9,904 nt of DNA from ATZT02 sp046046315 (GTDB lineage Bacteria > Actinomycetota > Actinomycetes > S36-B12 > UBA5976). Positions 1 through 7,502 of this stretch are shown piece by piece. The stretch spans positions 1 to 9,904 of the forward strand of contig JBJOKB010000051.1 of NCBI GenBank assembly GCA_046046315.1, given 5' to 3'. A program made the position numbers and the translations under genes. The notes below the pieces were generated by a model. It saw nothing but the letters and a program-made list of their open reading frames with translations. It made no database searches and was not told the DNA's origin. Positions within the stretch are counted from its first letter, which is position 1, and every line of letters begins with the position of its first letter.

Positions 1-716
1 GTAAAGAAGCTGCAAAAGTAATCTTGTCAAAGGCCATAGAAAGCAACTCACCTATTTTGCGAGAAGGAATAGAATTAGATGTTTTGGATAGAACTGTAGG
101 TATTGGTGGTCAGCAATTAACAATCGCTAATCCATACGGAACTCATAGTGAACTTTTCTTGCCTCTTTTTGGAAAACACCAAGCTTCAAATGCCGCAGTC
201 GCCTTAACAGCGGTAGAGGCATTTATAAATAAACAAATTGACCACGATTTAGTGCAAGAAGCATTTGCGGAATTCAGCTCTCCGGGAAGATTACAAATCC
301 TGAAAAGAAATCCCACAATTGTTATTGATGCTGCGCATAATCCAGCAGGTATTAAAGCTACGAAACAGGGTATCAAGGAATCATTTCAATTTGAAAATTT
401 GATTCTAATTTTAGCTTTTATGGGCGATAAAGATATCGATCAAATTTTACAAGAATTAAAAGGTTTTGCTCAAATTGTTATATTGACCCAAACAAATTCT
501 CCTCGCGCTTTATCAGCCACAGAATTAGCTAAAAAAGTCAAAGGAATTAATCAATTTGCAGACAGATTAGAAGTTAGTGATAATTCAGAAGATGCAATAA
601 AAGTGGCAACAAAAATCGCAAATGAGCTCGGAACTTCTGCAGGCATAATAGCTCTTGGTTCGGTTGTCTTAGCAGGAGAAATTGGTAATTTATTTAAAGG
701 GGGTAAAAACAAATGA
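1..716 (+). CDS. folC: Folylpolyglutamate synthase / dihydrofolate synthase, C-terminal part (5' end outside window)
   Basis: FolC adds glutamate to dihydropteroate and to folates in the cytoplasm, which retains folates in the cell. The reading frame is open from base 3 to the TGA at 714-716, so about 237 residues are visible and the N-terminal ATP-binding P-loop half lies upstream; the TTG at 24 is internal, not a start. Visible family motifs are FGKHQASNAAVAL (about nt 170-210), the Mur-ligase-type segment joining central and C-terminal domains; DAAHNPAGIKA (from nt 328), the conserved D-x-AHNP loop of the C-terminal Rossmann-like domain; the strand ILAFMGDKD; and near the end ALGSVVLAGEIG, matching the family's GS-x-x-x-x-GE ending. 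The stop overlaps the next start (ATGA), suggesting translational coupling. The order folC-DUF4233-ndk is typical of actinobacteria. Identification is secure; the split of DHFS versus FPGS activity cannot be judged from this half. Confidence 0.95.
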   Translation, partial: KEAAKVILSKAIESNSPILREGIELDVLDRTVGIGGQQLTIANPYGTHSELFLPLFGKHQASNAAVALTAVEAFINKQIDHDLVQEAFAEFSSPGRLQILKRNPTIVIDAAHNPAGIKATKQGIKESFQFENLILILAFMGDKDIDQILQELKGFAQIVILTQTNSPRALSATELAKKVKGINQFADRLEVSDNSEDAIKVATKIANELGTSAGIIALGSVVLAGEIGNLFKGGKNK

Positions 717-1042
717 GAGCTTTAGGATCATCTGTCTTAGCTTTTGAAATTATTGTCTCCCTATTGTTTATCCCTGCTGCAGCACAAGATTCAAGTTCTT
801 CAATTTCTAGCATTGTACTTATTTCACTTCTTCAAATTTCTTTGGCAATATTTGCTATGGGAACATTAGGAAAAAATTATGGAATCTATTTAGGTTATTT
901 GGCTCAATTTGCTTTGATTGCTTCGGGCTTTTTTGTAAATTGGATGTTTGTTTTAGGATTTATTTTCCTTGGTTTATGGGTGATGGCAATAAGAATTGGT
1001 CGAAGAACTGATGAGATCAAGGCATCAAAGAAACCCTTGTAG
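713..1042 (+). CDS. DUF4233 family small membrane protein
   Basis: A 109-residue protein beginning MRALGSSVLAFEIIV, which resembles the start of the actinobacterial DUF4233 family; no biochemical function is known to me. It is almost entirely hydrophobic, with about four membrane segments (roughly residues 5-24, 32-52, 57-75 and 77-93) and a basic, charged tail (GRRTDEIKASKKPL), consistent with an integral inner-membrane protein with a cytoplasmic C terminus. The ATG at 713 overlaps the folC stop by four bases and is preceded by a strong purine ribosome site, AAAGGGGG at 696-703, inside folC. Its constant place between folC and ndk in actinobacteria is the main guide to identity. Family membership is by resemblance and context; a role in folate or nucleotide metabolism would be speculation. 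Confidence 0.85.
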   Translation: MRALGSSVLAFEIIVSLLFIPAAAQDSSSSISSIVLISLLQISLAIFAMGTLGKNYGIYLGYLAQFALIASGFFVNWMFVLGFIFLGLWVMAIRIGRRTDEIKASKKPL

Positions 1043-1064
1043 GTTCGTCTCAGTACTATATAAA
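1037..1064 (+). promoter_or_regulatory. Weak candidate promoter upstream of ndk
   Basis: In the 48-bp gap between the DUF4233 gene and ndk, TTGTAG (1037-1042) is followed 16 bp later by TATAAA (1059-1064), with overlapping TATATA at 1057-1062. The -10-like element is fair and the -35-like element matches the consensus only at TTG. A transcript starting near 1071 would still carry the ndk ribosome site at 1079-1088. In AT-rich DNA such matches arise by chance, so this is tentative; ndk may simply be read from the folC transcript. Confidence 0.27.
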
Positions 1065-1090
1065 TAGTGAAATGAATTGGAAGGAAAGTT

Positions 1091-1501
1091 ATGAGTGAGC
1101 GTTCATTAGTTTTAGTCAAACCAGATGGTGTTAAACGAGGCCTTATCGGCGAAGTTTTAAAAAGAATTGAAACTAAGGGTTGGAAAATTATTGCTTTAGA
1201 GTTAAGAAAACTTGATGAAAAAACAGCTGCAACACATTATGCGGAACATGATGGAAAACCGTTCTTCAAAGATTTAGTTTCTTTCATTACCTCCTCACCA
1301 TTGCTGGCTGTTGTTATTGAAGGACCAAACGCTATTGCAGGTTGGCGTCAAATGATGGGTGCTACAAATCCGGCAAATGCATTACCAGGAACCATCAGAG
1401 GAGATTTTGCGACCGAGACTCAAAACAATGTCACTCATGGTTCAGACTCTCCAGAGTCAGCTGCGCGAGAGATTGCACTCTTCTTTCCAGGCTTGAAGTA
1501 A
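1091..1501 (+). CDS. ndk: Nucleoside diphosphate kinase
   Basis: Ndk transfers the gamma phosphate of ATP to other (d)NDPs by a ping-pong mechanism through a phospho-histidine, balancing NTP and dNTP pools in the cytosol. The 136-residue length is normal for the bacterial enzyme. The N-terminal strand RSLVLVKPDGVKRGLIGEV carries the phosphate-binding Lys10. Further conserved positions are Tyr50 and Phe59 (about), Arg86 in GWRQMMGATNP, Thr92, Arg103 in GTIRGDF, and Asn113. The active-site motif NNVTHGSDSPESA contains His116. All catalytic residues appear intact. The ATG at 1091 has a good ribosome site, GGAAGGAAAG at 1079-1088. The stop at 1499-1501 is 50 bp before mreB. The neighbourhood (folC upstream, wall genes downstream) is the conserved actinobacterial order and does not imply a wall role. 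Confidence 0.98.
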   Translation: MSERSLVLVKPDGVKRGLIGEVLKRIETKGWKIIALELRKLDEKTAATHYAEHDGKPFFKDLVSFITSSPLLAVVIEGPNAIAGWRQMMGATNPANALPGTIRGDFATETQNNVTHGSDSPESAAREIALFFPGLK

Positions 1502-1540
1502 TACTGCGTAATATAAGAAGTCAATTACCAACAAATATAA

Positions 1541-1546
1541 AGAGGA
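1541..1546 (+). promoter_or_regulatory. Ribosome binding site fixing the GTG start of mreB
   Basis: AGAGGA lies 5 bp before GTG 1552 and supports this non-ATG start. The protein then begins MAGFSSGFLGRDLAVDLGT, the usual short lead into the first ATP-binding motif of MreB. No in-frame ATG gives a better start. A TATAAA-like string just upstream (1536-1541) is too close to the ribosome site to be a normal promoter. Confidence 0.75.
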
Positions 1547-1551
1547 CATAA

Positions 1552-2586
1552 GTGGCTGGTTTTAGTAGTGGGTTCTTGGGTCGAGACTTAGCAGTAGATC
1601 TTGGTACAGCAAATACTTTGGTTTACGAGCGTGGTCGCGGAATTGTTCTAAATGAACCTTCTGTTGTTGCTATTAATCAAAACACCGGCGGAATTGTTGC
1701 TGTTGGAGCTGAAGCCAAAAGAATGGTTGGTAGAACTCCCGGAAATATCGTCGCAATACGTCCCCTTAAAGATGGTGTAATTGCAGATTTTGATACAACC
1801 GAAAGAATGCTTCGTTACTTTATTCAAAAAGTTCACAAACGCAGATTCTTAGCCAAACCACGTGTAGTGGTTTGTGTACCAAGTGGAATTACTGGTGTTG
1901 AACAAAGAGCGGTAAAAGATGCTGGTTACGCAGCTGGTGCTCGCAAGGTTTACATCATTGAAGAACCAATGGCAGCAGCCATTGGTGCAGGACTGCCAAT
2001 TCATGAACCAACTGGAAATATGGTTGTAGATATTGGTGGAGGAACCACTGAAGTTGCAGTTATTTCATTAGGTGGAGTTGTAACCTCACTCTCAATTCGC
2101 ACAGGCGGCGATGAATTAGATGATGCACTAATTCAATTTGTTAAAAAAGAATATTCATTAATGCTCGGAGAAAGAACAGCAGAAGAAATTAAAACTACCG
2201 TAGGAACTGCCTTCCCAACTCCAGATGAAACTTCTGCAGAGTTACGCGGAAGAGATTTGGTTACAGGATTGCCAAGAACAATTGTTGTAACAGCTGAAGA
2301 AATTAGAAGAGCATTAGATGAACCGTTGACCAGAATTGTTGATGCAGTTAAAACCACTCTTGATAGAACCCCTCCAGAACTTTGTGGAGACATCATGGAT
2401 CGCGGAATTGTGTTAACAGGTGGAGGCGCATTACTCAAAGGTTTAGACGAGCGCTTGAGACACGAAACCGGAATGCCAGTAATCATTGCTGAACAACCAT
2501 TGAATTGTGTTGTTATGGGTTCTGGAAAGTGCGTTGAAGAGTTTGAAGCTCTACAACAAGTATTGATCTCAGAACCACGCGGTTAA
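1552..2586 (+). CDS. mreB: Rod shape-determining protein MreB (bacterial actin)
   Basis: MreB polymerises with ATP into membrane-bound antiparallel filaments that guide the elongasome (MreC, MreD, PBP2, RodA). The 344 residues match the usual family length. Actin-fold motifs are all visible: phosphate-1 loop DLGTANT with Asp16; EEPMAAAIGAG from Glu137, with the acidic residues of the ATPase site; phosphate-2 loop VVDIGGGTTEV with Asp160; GGDELDDAL at 185-193; and the adenosine motif LTGGGALLKGL at 288-298. The N terminus is short and mildly hydrophobic (MAGFSSGFLG), so membrane contact may rest on this segment and the subdomain IA loop rather than on a long amphipathic helix. Start is GTG, supported by the ribosome site at 1541-1546. 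mreB is first in the mreBCD-mrdA-rodA block. Its presence argues for MreB-dependent side-wall growth, unlike actinobacterial groups that lack MreB and grow only at the poles. Confidence 0.98.
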   Translation: MAGFSSGFLGRDLAVDLGTANTLVYERGRGIVLNEPSVVAINQNTGGIVAVGAEAKRMVGRTPGNIVAIRPLKDGVIADFDTTERMLRYFIQKVHKRRFLAKPRVVVCVPSGITGVEQRAVKDAGYAAGARKVYIIEEPMAAAIGAGLPIHEPTGNMVVDIGGGTTEVAVISLGGVVTSLSIRTGGDELDDALIQFVKKEYSLMLGERTAEEIKTTVGTAFPTPDETSAELRGRDLVTGLPRTIVVTAEEIRRALDEPLTRIVDAVKTTLDRTPPELCGDIMDRGIVLTGGGALLKGLDERLRHETGMPVIIAEQPLNCVVMGSGKCVEEFEALQQVLISEPRG

Positions 2587-2610
2587 CCGGGTAGATCGGC
2601 TGATTTTGCC

Positions 2611-3537
2611 GTGAGAGATTCAACCCGTTTAAGAACTGTCTTGGCAGTTTTGCTACTTATCTCCTTAACTCTTGTTGCGCTCGAATTAAGAAATTCAGGC
2701 AATGGTTTTACAAAATCACTTAGAAATATAAGTGCGAATCTTATTTCTCCATTCCAAAAAACAGCAAGGTCATTTTCTGATTCAGTCTCAAATTTTGGAT
2801 CTACTTGGAGAGAAATAAGAACTGCCCGCGAAAAAGTTAAAGATTTGGAATCACAAAATTTAGAATTGAAAGAAAAGTTAGCTAATAGCGATGAAGTAAG
2901 AAGAAGAGCAGCTGAGCTGGATGCCTTGTTAAAACTTGCTGGTCTTGGTACATATGAAATAGTTCCGGCCAGAGTTATCGCCATTGGCTCTGGTCAAGAT
3001 TATTCTTGGACTGTTTCGATAGATGTTGGATCAAAAGATGGAATAACTGAGGATATGTCGGTTATTTCTGGACAAGGCTTAGTTGGTAGAACTATTTCAG
3101 TTTCAGAATCTTCTACTTTAGTAGCGCTTTTAGCTGATCCATCAAGCAAAGTTGGAGCAAGAATTGGTGGAAAATCTGAACTAGGTTTCATAAGTGGTAA
3201 TGGATTGCCGGGTGAATTGGAATTCGAAATTTTTGACCCCTTGGCAGAAATTATTAAAGGTGATCGAATTGTTACTTGGGGATCAGAAGGTGGAAGACCT
3301 TTTGTGCCAGGTGTTCCAATTGGAGAAGTCATCAGTGTTAAATCATCGCCAGGCTTACTAACTAAATCTGCCAAAGTAAAACCATTCGTGAAAATTTCCG
3401 CACTGGATTTAGTCAGTGTTGTTGTTGAAGAGCCTCGAATGGATCCAAGAGATTCACTACTGCCACCTATGCCAGTAGTTCCAACGCCAACTCCAAGTAT
3501 CTCCGTATCTGCCACACCTAGCCCAAGTAAAAATTAA
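2611..3537 (+). CDS. mreC: Rod shape-determining protein MreC
   Basis: MreC is a bitopic membrane protein whose extracytoplasmic part binds and activates PBP2 and helps tie it to MreB. The 308 residues show a short basic N terminus (MRDSTRLR), one membrane segment (about 9-25), a charged coiled-coil region (about 64-112, with heptad-like REIRTAREKVKDLESQNLEL) and the beta-rich MreC core (about 115-272). Core signatures are PARVIAIGSGQDYSWTVSID, GQGLVGR and the GDRIVTWGSEGG-x-x-x-PGVPIG segment. The tail (about 280-308) is rich in Pro, Thr and Ser (PTPTPSISVSATPSPS), probably a flexible extracytoplasmic linker. GTG 2611 is chosen because it directly precedes the membrane helix; no convincing Shine-Dalgarno sequence lies in the 24-bp gap after mreB. 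A small stem, CGGC/GCCG (2597-2600 with 2608-2611), touches the first base of the start codon. Family assignment is firm; the start is likely but not certain. Confidence 0.95.
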   Translation: MRDSTRLRTVLAVLLLISLTLVALELRNSGNGFTKSLRNISANLISPFQKTARSFSDSVSNFGSTWREIRTAREKVKDLESQNLELKEKLANSDEVRRRAAELDALLKLAGLGTYEIVPARVIAIGSGQDYSWTVSIDVGSKDGITEDMSVISGQGLVGRTISVSESSTLVALLADPSSKVGARIGGKSELGFISGNGLPGELEFEIFDPLAEIIKGDRIVTWGSEGGRPFVPGVPIGEVISVKSSPGLLTKSAKVKPFVKISALDLVSVVVEEPRMDPRDSLLPPMPVVPTPTPSISVSATPSPSKN

Positions 3538-4061
3538 TGAATATTTATAAATACTTTGCAGTGTTAATTTCTATTTTTTTGGCAGTAGTATTTCAGCCAA
3601 CTTTTTTAGCAAGTTTAAGTTTGCCAGGTGCAACTCCTGATTTAGTGATTGTGGTTGTGGCTTGTTGGGCTATTACAAAAGGTTCTGAAGTTGGAGTCAT
3701 TGCAGGATTTTTTGCAGGTTTCCTAATTGATGTGGCTCCGCCAGGAAATCATTTGATGGGAATTGCTTCAATCATTTTAGCAATAATTGGATATGTTATT
3801 GGAATTATTGGTGGAGCCCCGAGTAGATCGGTCATCAGACCATTAATCATTTCAAGTGTTGCAGCCACATCATTTTTTTTATTTAGAACGATTGCAGGAG
3901 TTTTTGTAGGAAATGATTTATCAATTCTAAATTTTTCAATTAACTTTTTGACTCAAGGAACATATTCTGCTGTTTTGGCAATTTTTGTTTATCCTGGAAT
4001 AACATTTTTGGATAAAAAACTTGGTCCCGTATCGAGATCAGATGAATTGAGAATGCAGTAG
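3537..4061 (+). CDS. mreD: Rod shape-determining protein MreD
   Basis: MreD is a small polytopic membrane protein of the elongasome that accompanies MreC. The 174 residues are strongly hydrophobic with about five membrane helices (roughly 5-25, 33-50, 53-70, 75-93 and 105-125, with a final one near 140-157). The conserved patch PDLVIVVVACWAITKG followed by G-x-x-AGFFAGFLIDVAPPGNHLMGI is the recognisable MreD signature, with Asp65 in the third helix. The ATG overlaps the mreC stop by one base (TAATG) and has no evident ribosome site, so its translation probably depends on termination of mreC. A run of eight T (3873-3880) within the coding frame is a possible slippage site. Identification rests on sequence pattern plus position between mreC and mrdA. 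Confidence 0.93.
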   Translation: MNIYKYFAVLISIFLAVVFQPTFLASLSLPGATPDLVIVVVACWAITKGSEVGVIAGFFAGFLIDVAPPGNHLMGIASIILAIIGYVIGIIGGAPSRSVIRPLIISSVAATSFFLFRTIAGVFVGNDLSILNFSINFLTQGTYSAVLAIFVYPGITFLDKKLGPVSRSDELRMQ

Positions 4062-4064
4062 AAC

Positions 4065-6251
4065 ATGAGAGATAAGTCAATTATTCGCCTGAAAATTATA
4101 AGAGTTATTTTTCTATCTTTAATGATCACTTTGGTAGGAAGACTATTTTATTTACAAATTAGTACAGGTGAAAATTTTGTTAAAGCTTCTCAAAGAAATG
4201 CATTTCGAGAGGTTTATACACAGCCTGTTCGCGGTTTAATTCTCGATCAAGTGGGAAGGCCGGTGGTTTCAAATAAATCAACTTTAATAGTTAGTGTCAA
4301 TACACGTATTCTTGAAAATACAGAAGATAAAGGTGCGGCAGTTATTTCAAGATTGTCACAAAGTTTAAATATAAGTCAGTCAGATATAAAAGATCGCTTA
4401 ACACCTTGTGGAACAAAAGGTGCAAAAAAACCACCAATTTGTTGGTCTGGTTCGCTATTTCAACCAATTCCCATTGCCCAAGATGTTTCAAATGTAGTAG
4501 CTCTTGAAATTATGGAAAAACGCACACTTTTTCCTGGAGTTAACGCTGAGTTAGTTGCTATTAGAGATATTCCAAGACCTTTTGATGTCAATATGGCTCA
4601 CATTATTGGTTATGTGGGTCCAGTAACAGACGTAGAAATTGAAAAACAAAAGCAAGAAGGAATTGCTGCCGATGATATTGGATTACAAAACAATGACACT
4701 ATTGGAAGATCAGGTGTAGAGAGATTTTATGATTCCTGGTTGCGTGGAAAACCAGGTGTAAAAGTTATGGCTGTGGATAAGGCAGCAAATATTAAAGGTG
4801 TGGTTAGTGAAACTGAACCTGAATCGGGTAAGTATGTAGTTCTTAATATTGATGCCAAACTTCAATCATTAGTAGAAGAGCAATTATCAGCAGCAGTAGA
4901 TAGAGCACGTTCTAAAAATTATGTGGGAGAAGCAGGAGCGGCAGTAGTTGTTGATGTAAAAAACGGAAATATTTTAGCGATGGCTACTTACCCAAGTTAT
5001 GATCCCAGAGTTTGGCTTGGCGGTATTTCCAATGAACAATTTGAGCTTCTTTCAAATCCTAAAAATGGGATTCCATTAATTTCACGTGCTACGCAAGGTT
5101 TATTTGCTCCCGCATCAATTTTCAAAGTAATCACAACAGCCGCCGCTGCAGAAAACGGTTTTGATTTAAATGCTACTTATCAATGTCCTCCCCAGTTAGA
5201 AATAGGAAATCGAGTTTTTAGAAATTATGAATCTTTAGGTTTTGGTGCCATTTCGCTTCAAAGAGCAATTGAAGTTTCTTGTGACACAGTTTTTTATGAC
5301 ATTGCAAATACCATGTGGCTACAAGATGGTGGTTTAACACCGATTGATAATCCAAAAGATGCCGTTGAAAAAATGTCTTTTGCATTTGGATTGGGCTCAA
5401 AAACCGGAATTGATTTACCTGAAGATGTGAAAGGTCGAGTTGGAGGAAGAATTTTCAAACGAACTTTTTGGGATAAAAATCATGAAGTTTGGTGCGAAAG
5501 AGCTGAAAAAGGTTATCCCGAAGTGGAAGTCGTTGATCCTGAACGAGCAAAAATGCTCCAAAAATTTGCTAAAGAAAATTGCACAGAGGGAATGAGATTT
5601 AGAGCAGGAGATGCTGTAAATATTTCAATTGGCCAAGGAGACACAGTTGTTACTCCACTTCAAATGGCCATGGCCTATGCAGCAATTGCAAATGGTGGCA
5701 CAGTTTATGAACCAAGAGTCGTAAAAGCAATAATGAACGCAGACGGTTCTGTTGCTGAAAAAATTGAGCCAAAAGTTAAAAGTAAGCTTCCTATTTCTGT
5801 TGAAACTCTAAAATATATTCAAAAATCTTTAAAATCTACAACCGTTTCTGGAACAGGCGCTCCACCTTTTGTTGGTTTCCCCCTTTCAAGAATCCCAGTT
5901 GCGACAAAAACCGGTACAGGGGAAGTTTTAGGAAAACAATCGACTTCTTGGTTTGCTAGTTATGCACCTGCAGATAATCCTGAATATGCAATTGTCATGA
6001 TGGTTGCTCAAGGTGGAACTGGATCAGGAACTTCTGCACCAAGTGTGCGACGTATTTATGAAGAACTATTTGGAATTCGTGGTGGCACAATTGATCCAGC
6101 ACAAAGTATTTTAAAAGGTGGAAAACCCAATTCTTCTTTGCCAACAATTAGAACAGATGGTTTGCCTGACTATCCTGAAATCAACGAATTATTAAATCCA
6201 ACTGCATCGCCATCTCCAAGTACTGCATTGAAAACAGGAGTTAAACAATGA
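4065..6251 (+). CDS. mrdA: Penicillin-binding protein 2 (elongasome D,D-transpeptidase)
   Basis: Class B PBP that cross-links new peptidoglycan strands made by RodA during side-wall growth. The 728 residues start with a short cytoplasmic basic end and one membrane helix (about 11-30). The non-catalytic pedestal (about 45-250) includes QPVRGLILDQVGRPV and IGRSGVERFYDSWLRGKPG. The transpeptidase domain is about 285-670. Active-site motifs are intact: S351-x-x-K354 (ASIFK), S405-C-D407 (S-x-D is normal for PBP2, in place of S-x-N) and K615-T-G617 (KTGTGE). Between the second and third motifs is an insert of about 50 residues (461-512) holding Cys477 and Cys506; the pedestal holds Cys115 and Cys126. 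The last 30 residues are Pro/Ser-rich (NPTASPSPST). ATG 4065 is 3 bp after the mreD stop and lacks a strong ribosome site, so coupling is likely. The stop overlaps the rodA start. Confidence 0.97.
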   Translation: MRDKSIIRLKIIRVIFLSLMITLVGRLFYLQISTGENFVKASQRNAFREVYTQPVRGLILDQVGRPVVSNKSTLIVSVNTRILENTEDKGAAVISRLSQSLNISQSDIKDRLTPCGTKGAKKPPICWSGSLFQPIPIAQDVSNVVALEIMEKRTLFPGVNAELVAIRDIPRPFDVNMAHIIGYVGPVTDVEIEKQKQEGIAADDIGLQNNDTIGRSGVERFYDSWLRGKPGVKVMAVDKAANIKGVVSETEPESGKYVVLNIDAKLQSLVEEQLSAAVDRARSKNYVGEAGAAVVVDVKNGNILAMATYPSYDPRVWLGGISNEQFELLSNPKNGIPLISRATQGLFAPASIFKVITTAAAAENGFDLNATYQCPPQLEIGNRVFRNYESLGFGAISLQRAIEVSCDTVFYDIANTMWLQDGGLTPIDNPKDAVEKMSFAFGLGSKTGIDLPEDVKGRVGGRIFKRTFWDKNHEVWCERAEKGYPEVEVVDPERAKMLQKFAKENCTEGMRFRAGDAVNISIGQGDTVVTPLQMAMAYAAIANGGTVYEPRVVKAIMNADGSVAEKIEPKVKSKLPISVETLKYIQKSLKSTTVSGTGAPPFVGFPLSRIPVATKTGTGEVLGKQSTSWFASYAPADNPEYAIVMMVAQGGTGSGTSAPSVRRIYEELFGIRGGTIDPAQSILKGGKPNSSLPTIRTDGLPDYPEINELLNPTASPSPSTALKTGVKQ

Positions 6252-7438
6252 CATATTGGAGTTCAGATTCTCCCAAAGCGCCAACTCGCAATCGATTCAA
6301 TGATTCATTTTTTATTGGATATGACTGGGTTTTAATTACTTGTGCGTTACTTCTTTCCATTATCGGATCAGCACTTGTTTATTCTGCTTCCAAACAGCGT
6401 TTATTCGACGCAGGAATTAATACAGATTTCTATCTTCAAAGACATATCTTCAACATTATTGTTGGAATAGTTTTAGCATTAATTGTTTCACGATTTTCTT
6501 TTAGAACAGCGCGTGCTTATGCGATTATCATTTATGCAGGTGCAGTTATTGGACTTATGTTAGTTTTGATTCCAGGAATTGGTAAATCTCAAGGTGGAGC
6601 ACAAGCCTGGTTAGCTTTACCTGGTGGTTTTACTTTTCAACCAAGTGAGTTCACAAAAGTTGCATTGATAACTTTGCTTGCGATGGTCTTAACTGAACGT
6701 CGAGATTCTGAATTAGTTCCAGATGATCGCGATGTTTTATTTGGTTTAGCTTTAGCAGGAATTCCCGCATTACTAGTATTGCTTCAAAATGATTTCGGAA
6801 CAGTAATGATTATCGGAGCAACTTTATTGACTGTTATGGTCGTTGCGGGGGTCAAGCTTCGCTGGGTTTTCGGTTCTTTGAGTGCAGTCTTTTTAGCAGG
6901 TTTTATTGCTTCTAAATTAAATTTTATAAAAGATTATCAAATAAAAAGATTAGCCACATTTGTTGATCCCACACTTGATCCACTAGGTGCTGGATACAAC
7001 ACTTTGCAGGCAAGAATTGCAATTGGCTCGGGAGGTTGGTTTGGACAAGGATTGTTAAGCGGTCCACAAACTCAAGGAAAATATGTTCCCGCGCAACGTA
7101 CTGACTTTATTTTCACTGTCGCAGGTGAGGAACTTGGATTTCTAGGCTCAGCATTAATAATTTTCTTGATTGCAATGATTTTGTTCAGGTTAACTAAAAT
7201 TGCACTTAATTCACCTGATCGATTTGGCAGGCTTGCCGCTTCAGGTGTGGCAGGTTGGTTTGCGATTCAAACTTTTGAAAATATTGGAATGAATCTAGGA
7301 ATAATGCCTGTAACCGGTGTGCCTCTTCCGTTTGTTTCATATGGAGGATCTTCGATGTTTGTGTCTTGGATGGCACTTGGACTAGTTGTGGCAATTGGAC
7401 GAGAAATTGATGATCGGGTAACACCACTCATCCGATAG
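6248..7438 (+). CDS. rodA: Rod shape-determining protein RodA (SEDS peptidoglycan glycosyltransferase)
   Basis: RodA polymerises lipid II into glycan strands as partner of PBP2. The 396 residues have about ten membrane helices after a 25-residue cytoplasmic end. SEDS signatures are present: FQPSEFTKVAL (130-140), LQNDFGTVMI (179-188), YNTLQARIAIGSGGWFGQGL (250-269), QRTDFIFTVAGEELGFLG (283-300), whose Asp286 sits at the position of the essential extracytoplasmic Asp of RodA/FtsW, and GVPLPFVSYGGSSM (357-370). RodA rather than FtsW is preferred because it directly follows mrdA within the mreBCD block, overlapping it by ATGA. The ribosome site AGGAG at 6236-6240, inside mrdA, is good. Adjacent, overlapping synthesis fits the known RodA-PBP2 complex. 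The stop at 7436-7438 opens a 390-bp spacer with no clear terminator immediately after it. Confidence 0.97.
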   Translation: MTYWSSDSPKAPTRNRFNDSFFIGYDWVLITCALLLSIIGSALVYSASKQRLFDAGINTDFYLQRHIFNIIVGIVLALIVSRFSFRTARAYAIIIYAGAVIGLMLVLIPGIGKSQGGAQAWLALPGGFTFQPSEFTKVALITLLAMVLTERRDSELVPDDRDVLFGLALAGIPALLVLLQNDFGTVMIIGATLLTVMVVAGVKLRWVFGSLSAVFLAGFIASKLNFIKDYQIKRLATFVDPTLDPLGAGYNTLQARIAIGSGGWFGQGLLSGPQTQGKYVPAQRTDFIFTVAGEELGFLGSALIIFLIAMILFRLTKIALNSPDRFGRLAASGVAGWFAIQTFENIGMNLGIMPVTGVPLPFVSYGGSSMFVSWMALGLVVAIGREIDDRVTPLIR

Positions 7439-7502
7439 TTTGACCCCTGTCCATTTGCACATAATTCGTGAGAGATTTCCTCTATTTCAGCCTGAGTAAG
7501 TT

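Noticed and set aside
24..26. TTG at 24 as the start of a complete 230-residue protein
   Set aside because: The frame is open upstream to base 3 and the protein lacks the N-terminal half of FolC, so this is an internal codon of a gene cut by the window edge.
1043..1090. T-loop-like GGTTCGTCTC at 1042 as part of a tRNA
   Set aside because: No acceptor or anticodon stem can be built around it in the 48-bp gap.
1342..1551. 69-codon + strand frame overlapping the end of ndk and the gap before mreB
   Set aside because: It lies in an alternative frame over the conserved Ndk active-site region, with no family resemblance.
2133..2486. 117-codon open frame on the - strand inside mreB
   Set aside because: It mirrors the conserved MreB C-terminal domain and is low complexity; there is no sign of an independent gene.
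2583..2984. 133-codon open frame on the - strand opposite the 5' half of mreC
   Set aside because: Same reasoning: antisense to the membrane and coiled-coil part of MreC, with no recognisable domain.
3000..3515. 171-codon open frame on the - strand inside mreC
   Set aside because: It is antisense to a well-recognised gene, Ser/Thr/Pro-rich without any family resemblance, and has no upstream support; it is a shadow of + strand codon use.
5277..5287. Apparent loss of the S-x-N motif in PBP2 (SCD instead)
   Set aside because: S-x-D is the usual form in PBP2/MrdA proteins, so this is not a defect.
7440..7465. TTGACC / CATAAT promoter for a long rne leader
   Set aside because: The boxes look good singly but are only 14 bp apart, too short for a normal sigma-70-type promoter; kept only as a remark in the spacer entry.
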